A DNA stretch of 64,000 nt from Otis tarda (taxonomy: Eukaryota > Chordata > Aves > Otidiformes > Otididae). The translations under genes and the position numbers were made by a program. The stretch lies in assembly GCA_026413225.1 (NCBI GenBank), contig CM048554.1, positions 49,291,463 through 49,355,462 of the forward strand, given 5' to 3'. Under the pieces are notes generated by a model. It did no database searches, had not been told where the DNA came from, and saw only the letters and a list, made by a program, of their open reading frames with translations. Positions 48,601 to 59,800 of the stretch are shown here, piece by piece (position 1 is the stretch's first letter; each line of letters opens with the position of its first letter).

Positions 48601-49009
48601 GAGAGGCACACTGCTTTGTTGAATTGCTGCAGACTCCTTCTCTCTAGGGTAAGAAGCATAGTTGCACATGCTGACAGAACCCATGTGAAAGCCCACAGTG
48701 GCTCAGGGCTTTCTTGACATGTTTGCATAATTGTGGTTTTTCAGACCAAAAGCAGAAGGTAAACTTCATTCATGCCTGACCTGCTGGCCTTCACAGCTGG
48801 AACATGTTGGGAATCACTTCTGGCACCGAAAAGGTTAATTGTCTCCTGCTGTGAGGTAGGAGTCTAGAAAAGGATACCACATTTGGTGGGAATTATAGTA
48901 AATGAGGTTTTCTTTATAGCACTGCTCATTCTCAACATGTTGAAAGGGCATTAGTTCACAGTCACTTTCTCTGGAATTATCAAATCTGCTCAGGAAGCCT
49001 TCATTAGGA
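39623..49009. other. Intergenic, no gene seen
   Basis: About 9.4 kb of AT-rich sequence with no recognised exon, RNA gene or clear transposon. It includes the AT-dinucleotide-rich zone at 40904-41095 and T-rich runs near 43970. Open frames of up to 109 codons (47895-48224, -) show no domain. Confidence 0.55.
40904..41095. repeat. AT-rich low-complexity zone
   Basis: Repeated atatata, tataata and related words make this one of the most AT-rich stretches in the window. It is consistent with decayed (TA)n repeats and easily unwound DNA. Confidence 0.65.
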
Positions 49010-49270
49010 TATTAAACAAGACTTAATAAGTGAAAGTGATTTGCATCGCTGATAATCGTGCGCATTAATCAAGCAAGCTTCTGTCTCTCCCTCTGCAATA
49101 TGTTTCATGTTCCATTGTAAAGCCTCTTTAATTCTGTAGGGCTTCTTAAAAGGGAAACGTTACATTTAGAAAGCCATTTTAAAAATGATTTACTTAGCAA
49201 AGATCACTATAAATAATGTTCAACTCACTCCTCAGCTTTAACCATCAATATAATTAATACTGAGGGGTTT
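49010..49270. promoter_or_regulatory. Candidate conserved non-coding enhancer
   Basis: A perfect POU octamer ATTTGCAT (49039-49046) is followed within 25 bp by gataatcg and cattaatc homeobox-like cores. More TAAT/ATTA words occur toward 49250 (tataattaatactg). The block is unique sequence with no repeat signature. Motif density alone suggests, and does not prove, a developmental enhancer. Confidence 0.25.
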
Positions 49271-49599
49271 GTATCAGGGATATGGACCAGATGTGTTCCC
49301 ATTTATCAGATATAGATTGCACTTACTCTAATAAATGTGTTTTCATTCTGAGTAACTTTTGAAACCAAATAACTGCATGTGGCACTTTAATCTGAAGTCA
49401 CAATTTTAGGCGAAGGCATTTATTTCTCATGCCATGAGGGACCATGTGAGCTTTCACTACATCATCCCACATGCCAGAATCACACCCGCAGTTCTTAATG
49501 AAATTGTGTGGCAAATATCTCCTGCTATTTGGTAATTCCAAAGTAACTTTGCAGGATCTGCTCTTAGGGGGTGATGCCACTTCTACAGAGCACAGCCAA

Positions 49600-49850
49600 C
49601 TAGCATGGTGTAATTAATAACTTACACTTCTCCAGCATCTTCCTTCCCAGGATCCCACAATGTGTCTAAATAGGTTTAATTTTCAAAACACTCCACAAAA
49701 CAAGCCTTTTGCACACAAGCAAACTGACACTCAGGGGATAAGAGTTTTTGCCTACACCAGCAAATTCTTGAGAAAACAGAATTAGACCCTTAAAAAGTCT
49801 TACTCTGCTGTTCTTGCCAGTAGCTTGCACTACGCCAGTGTTGGTCACCT
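49600..49850 (+). mobile_element. MIR-type SINE relic, nearly full length
   Basis: The order follows amniote MIR from end to end: cttacacttctccagcatct, tcccaggatcccacaatgtg, aagcaaactgacactcaggg, the caccagcaaattcttgag region and the cttactctgctgttcttg tail. It is old and diverged. A CR1 fragment begins about 70 bp downstream. Confidence 0.55.
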
Positions 49851-49920
49851 TCTCTAACATGACCCCACAAACACCAGGAAGGCTCTGCACACTCCGAAGT
49901 GCCACCTAGATACTCCACAG

Positions 49921-50435
49921 CCATAACAATTTAATATCTTTATCAACGATCTGGACAAGAGGATCAAATGCACCCTCAGAAAGTTTGCAAATGACACCAA
50001 GTTGGGCAGGAGTGTTGATCTACTTGAGGGGAGGAAGGCTCTACAGAGGGATCTGGACAGGCTAGATCAATGGGCCAAGACTAATTGCATGAGGTTCAAC
50101 AAGGCCAGGTGCCAGGTCCTGCACTTGGGTCACAACCACCCCATGCAATGCTACAGGCCTGGGTAAGAGTGGTTGGAAAGCTGCCCAGTGGAAAAAGACT
50201 TAGTATTGGTTGACAGCCAGCTGAATATGAGCCACGAGTGTGCCCAGGTAGCCAAGAGGGCCAATAGCACCCTAGCTTCCCTGTACTCAGCACTGGTGAG
50301 GCCGTACCTTGAACACTGGGTTCAGTTCTGGGCCCCTCCCTACAAGAAAGACATTGAGGTGCTGGAGCATGTCCAAAGAAGAGCAACATGTACCTAACAG
50401 GGCTACTTCTGATACTTATACCTCTATGCTTCTGT
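49921..50435 (+). mobile_element. CR1 LINE fragment with internal deletion
   Basis: The sequence encodes a decayed piece of the CR1 reverse-transcriptase ORF (C-terminal part). Recognisable pieces are KFANDTKLG near 49980, CQVLHLGHN near 50110 and [20 protein letters not shown] near 50290. Homology runs to about 50390. It then appears to jump to a short 3'-terminal stretch ending ctctatgcttctg, so the 3' UTR and part of the ORF are missing. The frame is broken by a stop near 50166. It is a dead copy. Confidence 0.85.
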
Positions 50436-51530
50436 TTCTGAAGAAGAAAGAGAGGTGAGAGTTACTGCTGGGAGTGCACTTTTTCAGCAGGTTTGATGAT
50501 TTAATCCACTCCTGGGAAGGAGCAGACATTGTTTCTCATTACTTTCTGTGTGGACTTTTTGCAGTTGTTGTTGCTGCATTTCATGCCATTTACGTTCTTC
50601 CAAGACCTGAAAGCATCATTTAAGAAACCATCACTAAAATTAAGATTGTGAGCGTATTTATTGCTTTTAAGAAAATGTTGTTTGCTGGAGATCTTGTTTG
50701 CATTCACTCAGCCTGAGCACATAGCTTAAATGGAACTAAAGAGATGATGTTTCTATAAAGTTGTGGAGACTCAATTCATTCTAATGGACTGAAACATAAA
50801 TTATATGCCCTGCTTCACTACCTTCATGGTTCAGTAGGCTGCTATAGCTGAGATGGAACCATTTATCTGAAGAGAGGAAGGTGCTATTCCCTGCTTACTG
50901 CTGATTTCCTTTTATTTGTGTCTATATATGTGTTTGTGTGTTGTGTTTTCCAGATATCAGGTGTTAAGCTTCACAGGTCTATCTGAACATTTTTCTTTGT
51001 TTTCTAGAGTATATTTGAGAAGACCAACAACCAGTAATTCGCTTTTGTTTTCAATATCAAGTTTTATGGTTGGACCATTCACGTGGGTGAGAAACTGTGC
51101 CTCTAAGCTTTGAAATCAGTTATGTGGATTCACTCTGCTGATAACCAAATGGGAACAATATTTCAGTGTCCGCTAATAAGAGCACAAATGCAACCATATT
51201 TTTTCCTAACTGCTGCACAAAAGTTTTAAATTTTCAAAACAGGAGCATAAAGTTTAGCTCTCAAATCAATGCTTTGATGTTTAAATGGATTTGGCCGTTT
51301 CTTTTCCAAGAATGTTTGGAGTTGCACTGGAGGTCAGTGCAGCAGGCTTGCTTGAACACGGTCCATTACCCTCTGCAGCAGCAACAAACACGGAACAAAG
51401 GGACTCCTTCATTATCACACACAAGGAAAACCCTAGCAGGGCTGAAAGAAGGTAATGAGTATATCTACAGTGAACAAATATAGTGCTGTATGAAGATACC
51501 CAAACTAGCTCTAATTGACAAAATGCAATT
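50436..51530. other. Intergenic, no gene seen
   Basis: AT-rich unique sequence with short chance frames. No exon, RNA gene or repeat is recognised. Confidence 0.55.
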
Positions 51531-51541
51531 TCTCTACATGG

Positions 51542-51603
51542 CATTGCACCGTGCAATGTAAACATAGCTTAAACCTGTGTTTATGATGGTACGTTCCTGG
51601 GAA
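51542..51603. promoter_or_regulatory. Inverted repeat plus forkhead and STAT-type motifs
   Basis: CATTGCAC and GTGCAATG form a perfect 8-bp inverted repeat around a single C (51542-51558), with C/EBP-like half-sites. It overlaps a perfect forkhead motif TGTAAACA (51557-51564). A STAT-type TTCCTGGGAA lies at 51594-51603. The clustering is seen; regulatory function is inference. Confidence 0.3.
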
Positions 51604-54600
51604 TTCTGGGTAAAGTTAGCTTTGAGGCCAGGACATCCTCCCATCTAGCTCTGACAACTGGAAGATTGGAGATAACGCTAATGATACCCCTCTATTCTGA
51701 ATCATTGTTGCCAACTGTATCAGTCTTAAAGCCTCTACTCCTGGGATCATATGATTTGCTGAGAATCTCTACTCTCATTTAATAATAAAAAGGTAATTTC
51801 CATCAATGATGCGGAGGAAAGCTTGGAAGCATGACCAGAATATGTCCTAAAACCTCTCCTCTCCTGCCAAAAAAAATCCCTCAGAGGTAATAAAAGGAGC
51901 CTAAAAGGTATTATTTTTAATCTTCCAATATTTAAGCCAATGACATAATTCTCTGTGCTGCAGCATCTTATGATTTCTGAGCACTCAGAAGTATTAATAA
52001 TGCAACCTAAAACAGATATTTGTGAAAAGATAGCACTGAAGAACATAAAGGAGAGGCACATGAGGCCTTCAAAATAGCATAGCCAGGCTGGGAAGGGAGG
52101 GATGGGGAATGGACACACATGCTGTATCAGTATGACTAAATAAAACAGGTCCTAGATGTTTCTCTGTTCAGAGGCCAAGTGGAACAAAATGGCTGGTGCC
52201 CATACACATCAATTTGCCTTCCCCCAAAACAGGGTGGTTGCACTCATATTGCCTGCCGAGACTAGTCCCTGGCTAATGCTGGGGAACTACGGCACTGTCT
52301 GGGAGAGCGCTAGTGGTTGTCAGCTAAAACCACGGCAAGAAGCCTGTTGACAGTTGAACAATATAGATAGTCACATACGAGTGCTCAAGCCTGTGCCCAG
52401 CCCCATTTTATTTTATAAGCTCCTGGTATAGCAAGAAGGAAGAGTTGCAGAGCTGCAGGCTCGGGTAGCTGGGGAACGAGGTACATGCAGAAGCTCTGAC
52501 CCGGTGGCGGGTGTTAGGGGGCTACAGGACAACGGAAAGAAGTAAGAGAGGCACAAAGTAAGTGAGTGAGTGTCTGGCAGGTGGGAAAAGGAAAGCATGA
52601 GGAGCCAGCAGGCAGCAAAATGTGCAACTGTCTTAACACTAAACTCGAATGACTTCCTGAACAGAAAAGCATAACTGCCATTTTCTTTTTGCTATAAAAC
52701 ATTACTACATAGCTTCAGTTTCCCACCATCTCTCTATCTTAGCACCTGTAGAAGTTTCCTGACAAATATAAGCCTTACTGAGCCAGACTGGCATATTACC
52801 CTAAAAGAATTCCATAACAGGTTTTAATTTAATCTTTATATGCCACATTGAAAAATCAACCAACTGCTTTCAGGAAAAAAAAACAAACCACAAACACACA
52901 AGAACTAATCTACAATGAAATTGTTGATTTAGGCTTAATTGGAGCAATTTCTGTTATAAAAAGCATGTGTATATAACTTCTCAGACTGCTAAAATTCATG
53001 AGTAATATTGGTGTCAGATACAGTTCTGTACGATTTTAAAATGGAGGAATTTGTCCAAACATGAGGTCTGACTTTATCTCAGTTGAATCTGACTTAGATT
53101 TTTGTCCTGAGAAAAATATTACACATTAGAGACAAATACTTACTCCAATTTGGAGGAAAATTTGGATGTTAAGTTTTTGGGCAGTCTCATCTCACAATCT
53201 CAGGCCAAATTTAGGAATTTTTTTTATAACCATAGGGCACAAACACAGAGGGATCAAGTCACAAACATTTTTATTTAGTGGGAAAAGTAAAGCAGAAAGC
53301 TCTAGCCTTTGAGACACAGGAGAAAGCAAGGACATTGATTGAGATAACATAATCAAAGCACCCAGACTCTGCCAGAAGCCTTGGACATCACCTGTTTTTA
53401 ACTGTGAGGGCCAGAAGGTCAGATATAAACTGCAATAATTGCTTTCAGAAATTATAACAAGCATTCAGCAGCAGTACTTCTCATAGAACATGAGTCTGAT
53501 CCTGGTGATCATGATGTGGAAATAATAAGAGGAAATCCTTTCAAGGTTTTGTGCAAGCATTGGCGTGGATTCTTCCAGCCACCAGCTTTCTCACTGTTAC
53601 GCATTAACTGACTGCTAATCTCTGTTTGGTGGCCCAGTTGCAGTGGGATCTGCTCCCACAAACCAACTCCTCTCAGAAACCCCACTCCTCTCCCCAGAGG
53701 CACCTTCTGAAACCTACAGTAGACAATAGCTCACTGGTAATTTCTATAATGATGTGCCAGTGGTACTAAGATACTCGCCTTCTTGCTGGAAGCACTTGGA
53801 TAACCTGTCACTGTCTGTTATGTTACCATGTCATGTCATATTTTATGTGACACTGCCTACAGGGCTGCATATATGGAGTTTCATGAGCCCCTTTGCAGTG
53901 TCATGGGGAGTGTTTGGAGCAATAATATTTTTTACAACTTCTGCAGTAATACAAAACATTTTTTCATTTAAAATAATAAAACTGACCTCAAACAGAGACT
54001 TTGCTGTTGGCCTGATGTATGGTGCATCATGAAAAGGACAAGAAATGTGCCTGCTGTCCTTCATGGTAAACTATCACAAGGATCCAGCAGCCACATAAAA
54101 CTGGATTCTGGCAGAGTGATCAACTCATTGGTACTCATATTTCCTGTCATTTGCCTTGCGATCTGCTTAGCAATGTCCTCTTGGTGAACTTGACATTACA
54201 TCCTAAATCTACAGGTCTTTGTTTTTTGGAGCAGTATTACCACTCTCACATGCTGCAAACTCAGAGTTGGTGGTAAAAAGTTGGTGGTGAAAATTAAAAA
54301 AAGTGATAAGTAAGATAAAAACACAGCTTAACCAATCAATATAGATTAGCACACAACCAAAGTAACTTAATTAACAGCAACGAGACTTCATCATAAAGGC
54401 AGTAAATTGAAGGAGAATAATTGTGATCAATTCTTCAAAATAGGAGTTACAGTACCCTAGTACAATAGCAACTGCATCTTTCTTCCTGTTGGAGATGGAC
54501 TATGTACAGAAAGGAAGACAGAAGATGAGAGAGGAAGGAAGGAAGAACAACTGATGTTGCTGACTTTCTATTTTGATATATCTGGGTGATATATCTTGTT

Positions 54601-54714
54601 CAAGGAAAACTGAAATACTAGTAAAGACTAGACAGGAACTACCAAGATTGTACGAGGCCAGAGTTTGAACTACTTCCACACCTAACAAAAAAAAATCTTA
54701 AGAACTTTTATAGA
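51604..54714. other. Intergenic, no gene seen
   Basis: AT-rich unique sequence. Open frames of up to 123 codons (51747-52118, -) have no recognisable domain. A short GA/GGAA run is at about 54527-54545. Confidence 0.55.
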
Positions 54715-54880
54715 TTCCTCTTGTTTTATCCATATTTATAAGAAGGCTAATCACTGTTATATCCTTAGGAGGTGAGGATAACCTAGAGTACATTCAGCCT
54801 GCAAAACGCCTGTGAGGGTGACAAAGCCAAGGATGGAACCAGGGGGCTATAAATCCCAAATTCTTGCTCTGACAAACAGT
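54715..54880 (+). mobile_element. Possible MIR-type relic (3' part)
   Basis: The string caaagccaaggatggaacca followed by gggggctataaatcccaaat resembles the MIR 3' region (agagccaggattcgaacccaggtctc). The 5' part is weak, so the call is tentative. Confidence 0.35.
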
Positions 54881-56924
54881 TAACACTTCCCCTCAAATAT
54901 GAAGAAGGATGATTTTTCTGGGTTATGTTACCCTTTGGGGCTACATAACCTCTTACTGGCCAAGAAATTAGTTGTTCAAGCTCCAAGCAAATTAACATGT
55001 TCCACAATGGCACACTACAGTGAAAAGTGGAGATCCCATATTCATTTGTCTGTGATAGTCTCCACCTCTGAAGAAAAATGCTCATTTCAAATATGATTTT
55101 ATTCTAAAAGCAACAGAAAAGACTATTTCCTTAAATGAAGTTATAAAATGATTTTTACCACATCCTTCCGCATCTCCTTTTTCTATGGATCAGAACGACA
55201 GGAACCAGATGCTAAGCCAGAAAGGACATTGTTCCACCTGCAACATCTGGCTCTTTGGCAAGCCATACGGGAAGCTTCAAAGTTGCATCTCTGTCTCTCA
55301 CATGGTAAGGCTGCTGGTCGATTGCTTTATCTTCCTGGATGTAATTTTCCTTTGATTCACCTATAATTCTGAAGAACTGATGCATTTGTATCCATTTTGA
55401 ATGAGGTTCTGTACAAATCCCACATTTGATCTCTAGGCAGATCCTTTTATTTCCTTTTATATGTTCTTTACTTTAATTCATGCACTAGCTTTACTGCTGC
55501 TCAGCTACATCATGGCTGATACTTGCACACACATCACAGCCTTTTTTCCCTACATGAAGTTAAATATCCAGGCTCTCGGCCATGCAAAACCAAGTAGAAA
55601 TTAATATACTTTTCTTAGTATTTCTCCTTGCTGCAGCGAGGTGTTTTTAGAGAAGAGGCAGCCTCCTGTTACTTGGTAACATTCCTGAATCATTCCTTTC
55701 TGCATTTTCTCAGTCCTCTTCTACCAGATTTTTTCCAACGCTCTGTTTCTTGTGAGCATTAAATCAAGTAAGTTAAACATTAAAGTAACTTTCAGATGAA
55801 CCAGAAAAAGCAAGACGATTGTAAGTTAAGACTGGGCACCACTCTCCTCAGAACCAGCTGGTTTAGTGAGGTAACAACTAATTTCAGCTGTTTCGAAGCA
55901 CTTTGATGTCTGAGCGTCAAAAAGCTCTTGTGCCTACAAAATAGTGAGAAACTCGAGATAGCAGAGAACTACACAAACCATCGATATAGCACAACATGTT
56001 CTGGCTCTCTAGAGGGTGCTGTGAAACACTCTGTTAATTAATAGGAAAGGAATAATAGTTCATTAGCATTCATTCAGTCAGGATTTAAATCTTGATTAGT
56101 AATATATCCTGCCCTACAGCTATCGGTATCTTTTTTCTCTGTGCTCGAATCTGTAAAAGGGAACACGGTTCCCACCTTCACTCTGCTATTCCCTTCCTCC
56201 ACCTGCATCAGCCATCAGATTGAAATCTGTATTCCTAGTCAGCATATCCCTGCTCTGAGGTAGGTAACATGCAGCCCATCTTAATGTGGGATAAGGTGAA
56301 GCCTAAGAAAATTACGTTTTTTTTCTTAAAGAGCTCTTTTTCTTCCAGGTTCTCTACTTTGAGCCAACCAAAACCCAGCAGCTACTTCAAAACCTGTGAC
56401 AGCAGGGCAAGTCATTAGTCCACAGAAAGCAATGAGTACTTTCCAGGGTATGGCCCAGAAGTACTTGCCTCATCTGTTTGCTTTAAACACACTGGGTCAG
56501 GCTCTGTCTCATAGTGGATGGACACAGATCTACTTCTTAGCAAGTAAATCCCAAGTGAGAGGGAATTGCAGCTTTTCCTATGTCTAAGTAGCAAGCTCAA
56601 GGTTGCCTTGCAACCTACAAAGTTATAAAAAGTAAAATTAGTGGAGGTGAAATGAATGAGGATTGCACCAGTATAAGTGGCAGAAACATTACCCACTGTG
56701 TTCCAGCTTCATGAAAATAAGCAGGAGTAAAGGAAGACCTAGGGTTTTTTTTTAATGAATTTAAGTTTATTTGAAAATACAGGCAGAAAAGTATCCAAAA
56801 CTTGCTTTGTCTTTCTAAGCTTTAATGATAACTCCACTCTGAGTCAGAAAAGATGTATTTTCTCCAACCTTTAGAAATTCATTAACATTAAAGTTTCCAG
56901 GCACGGCTATTACATGCAGTAACA
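54881..56924. other. Intergenic, no gene seen
   Basis: AT-rich unique sequence without a recognised gene or clear repeat. Confidence 0.55.
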
Positions 56925-57140
56925 CAGGAAGCTGCAAGTGGGGTTAAGTCCCAGTTCTCCTAGGAACTGTACAAACTCAAGGTAAGAGATGGTCTCTCAT
57001 GCAAAGGACTAGCAATTAAAACAAAAAAAAAAGACATACAGAAAGTAGCAATGGAAAGAGAAGCATAGAGGTGAAGTGACTTAAGGTTACATAGCAGAGC
57101 TAGGAGTAGAATACAATTCTACTTGTGCCTTCTTAAGTAC
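56925..57140 (+). mobile_element. MIR-type SINE relic, well preserved 3' half
   Basis: The run gagaagcatagaggtgaagt, gacttaaggttacatagcag and agctaggagtagaatacaat is collinear with MIR (ggcacagagaggtgaagtga, cttgcccaaggtcacacagc, agagctgggaatagaaccca). The 5' half (ggaactgtacaaactc, then ggtctctcatgc) fits a diverged start. This is one of the clearest MIR relics in the window. Confidence 0.62.
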
Positions 57141-58189
57141 CCACTAGAGGATGCCATAGACATCCTTCAGTGTTTCCAGGCAGACCCGTAGTATTTGTTA
57201 CCCTCAATTGGATGCCTTCACTTCATCTTTCTGCAAAAAAAAGAGTCCTTGGACTGTACTTCACAGTATTGTCACAGTAGTTTATTATAAACAGCTACAA
57301 CTGAGTTTAGGCTCATTAATTATTTTTAGTTTACCAATTTTGCACATTTATGTAGTTGGTTGAACAGGAATATAAGTATATATGGGATTTGACTTCTCTC
57401 CTGCAATCTGTACAGACTGCCTTTTGCAGTCTGACAATATGGCACCCATGGTTGATAATCTCTGTTATGAGGCAGACACAATTAGTTTGTGGAGAAAGCA
57501 TTTTGTCAGTATTGTTTGCTTGATTAAAAAAAGAAAATAAGAACCAAATATGATCTGAGAGTGATAGCTTCCGTAGAAGTCTACATATCTTTTTCTCTCT
57601 TAACAGTGGAGAAGTGAACCAAAGGTGCAACACCTTGAGCCTTCTCAGACTGACAGTAAAGAACTTCACTTCACTCACTCCACCCAACAGCATCCAGTGA
57701 AAGGGAAAGCATGGGTGTCTCTGGCAGTCAAAACCTCATGGAAGAGCTAAAGTCATGCTGATTGCAAGCTTAGGAGTGAACGAACAAATAGATTAGATAG
57801 GATAGAAGACATGGCCAACAGCAGCGAGAGAGATGTGGAAATCAGACATGCAAAAGAGGTGGGTGCAGACTTCCTCCGGAGTCAAAAGTCTGAAGTGCCA
57901 GTGAAGCCTTTGCTTCTGAGTCCTTCTCTGATGCTGGTGGACTATGTAGAAATACAGATTCTTGGTCAGACCTACGCTGCCTTGCCAGCTTTACAGATGT
58001 GCCTTTCCTCTTCTGTATTTTTAAGCTGTGCAGCTACCAAGGTAATTTTACGATGTTGAGCTTAATTTTCTGAATAAAAGATCTCATCTTGTGTCCAAAA
58101 AGACTCCGTGTTTTTCTCTATATATGATGTTATGATTTGTCCTTCCTCATTTACAGTAACACTGTAGTTCCTTAATGGTCAGAAACCTA
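57141..58189. other. Intergenic, no gene seen
   Basis: AT-rich unique sequence. The 120-codon frame at 57331-57693 (-) shows no recognisable domain. Confidence 0.55.
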
Positions 58190-58320
58190 GGGCTCGATTT
58201 TCAAATGTCGAGGACCATGAAAAAAATAATTCCTTGTGAAGTGAACAAGATCTGTGTGTATGCTCAGCACCTTTGAAAATCAGGCTGTCTTGTGCTTAGC
58301 TATCAAAATGATTGGCACCA
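58190..58320. mobile_element. Old amniote interspersed repeat of inverted-repeat type
   Basis: The outer parts gggctcgattttcaaatg (58191-58208) and ctttgaaaatcaggctgt (58271-58288) are roughly complementary. With tgctcagcacctttgaaa between them, this is the arrangement I remember from a hairpin-like repeat common in turtle and crocodile genomes. I do not have a firm family name for it. Confidence 0.45.
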
Positions 58321-59624
58321 GGCATATCTCTAGACAGCGTGATCTATATAAAAGTATTCCTCCTTCAAAATCTTGTCACTAATTCCAAATCATATTCCTT
58401 CAAAACCCTGTCAAAAATATATTAAATTTCTACATAATCCAGTCCAGCTACTGTACAGAAGAACTGTTTAATTCACCCTGTTCAACCTGGTTAGGCTGTT
58501 CATATTCTCCATTCAATTTAGCCAGCTCTATTTTTGATCCCATCAGCACCAGAACAAACATCATTTCCCAGATACGGTCTCAGGACATTCACCTTTTAAT
58601 GTCTCCACTCAAACTCTGCCATTTGGATGATTCTTCTTCTGTTCCCCAGTCCTCTTCCGACATTTCATATAATTGTCAAAGGATTTCTTTCTATGGTGCC
58701 CTGTCAGACTTTCCTCCATTGTCTCACGGAGTGCCTCAAAAGTGAATGGTGATTCACCTTCTCTTCGGTCATTATCCTTTACGTGTACATCTGTGAAATC
58801 ACCAGCATTCTCTTTATGAAGGCAGTGACACTGTTCTTTTATAAACCATTATTAATATTTGTTTTGTGTCTACAGTCTTTCCCAGGAAAAATGGGATGAC
58901 AGAAGGTGTCTCAACAGTGGTTAGGGAATTCTCCCTGTTCTTGTTGAGTGTGCTTACATCAGGCAAGCTTGCATGTACACATCCACCCACAAGCATATAT
59001 ATTTTTATAGCAAATTCAGTCCATCTAGTGGATAGAAGTCAAAAGGGCTAGACTGCCCTGTGACACATTTACCAAATACCCAGGAGAAAAACTTGGCATA
59101 ACCTTCAATAAATGAATGGATTATATTGCAAATAATAAGATGGCTAAATATAGGCACAGCCTATGAATTAAACATTGCCTAACTTTTCATGATGCTAATT
59201 TATTTCGGCATATCTTGATGATTGTGCTGTGGCTGTGTCCTTCTGAATGCTTTTTAATTGTCCAGAGGTTGTCCTTTATAATCCAGCTGCTGGCTACAGT
59301 AAAATATACAGTAATCCATGTCAAGACTAGATACACAACTGCACACACATGGTTGGATTACACTTTGTGTAGTACATGTAGCCAGACAGGCACACATGTA
59401 CACAAGGTCTCATTAATGTCAACAAAAATTAAGCAAAATTCACTCTATTGAACTGATTAGAAATACCACCAGTAGAGTAAGTGATTGTGTGTAATATGAC
59501 TGCAGACTAAAGTTTTATTTGCATTTCCAAACAACAAAGCACTAGCATTCGCTGTACAGAGAAATGTTATCTTATTCTTAGGAGTAAATCTCTATATTTG
59601 GCCCCCTGTAAAAACTAGAGGCCT
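58321..59624. other. Intergenic, no gene seen
   Basis: AT-rich unique sequence with only short chance frames. Confidence 0.55.
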
Positions 59625-59800
59625 CTACCAAGACAAAAGCAACCTTTATTAGGTGCTGTACAACAACACAAGAAAAATGAGCCACTGCTCCAAAGGCAGT
59701 CTAAGGTACAATAGAGACAACAACAGGTAGCACACAGAGAGTGGACTTGCCCAAAGTACCAGGTGCATGGCGGGTATTGAGCTCCTGTAAGCTTCTGCTT
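59625..59800 (+). mobile_element. MIR-type SINE relic
   Basis: The order attaggtgctgtacaacaac, ccactgctccaaaggcagtc, ggacttgcccaaagtaccag and gggtattgagctcctg matches the amniote MIR type with a long middle section (gtgctgtacaaacac, ctgccccaaagagct, gacttgcccaaggtcac, attgaacccaggtctcct). Confidence 0.58.
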
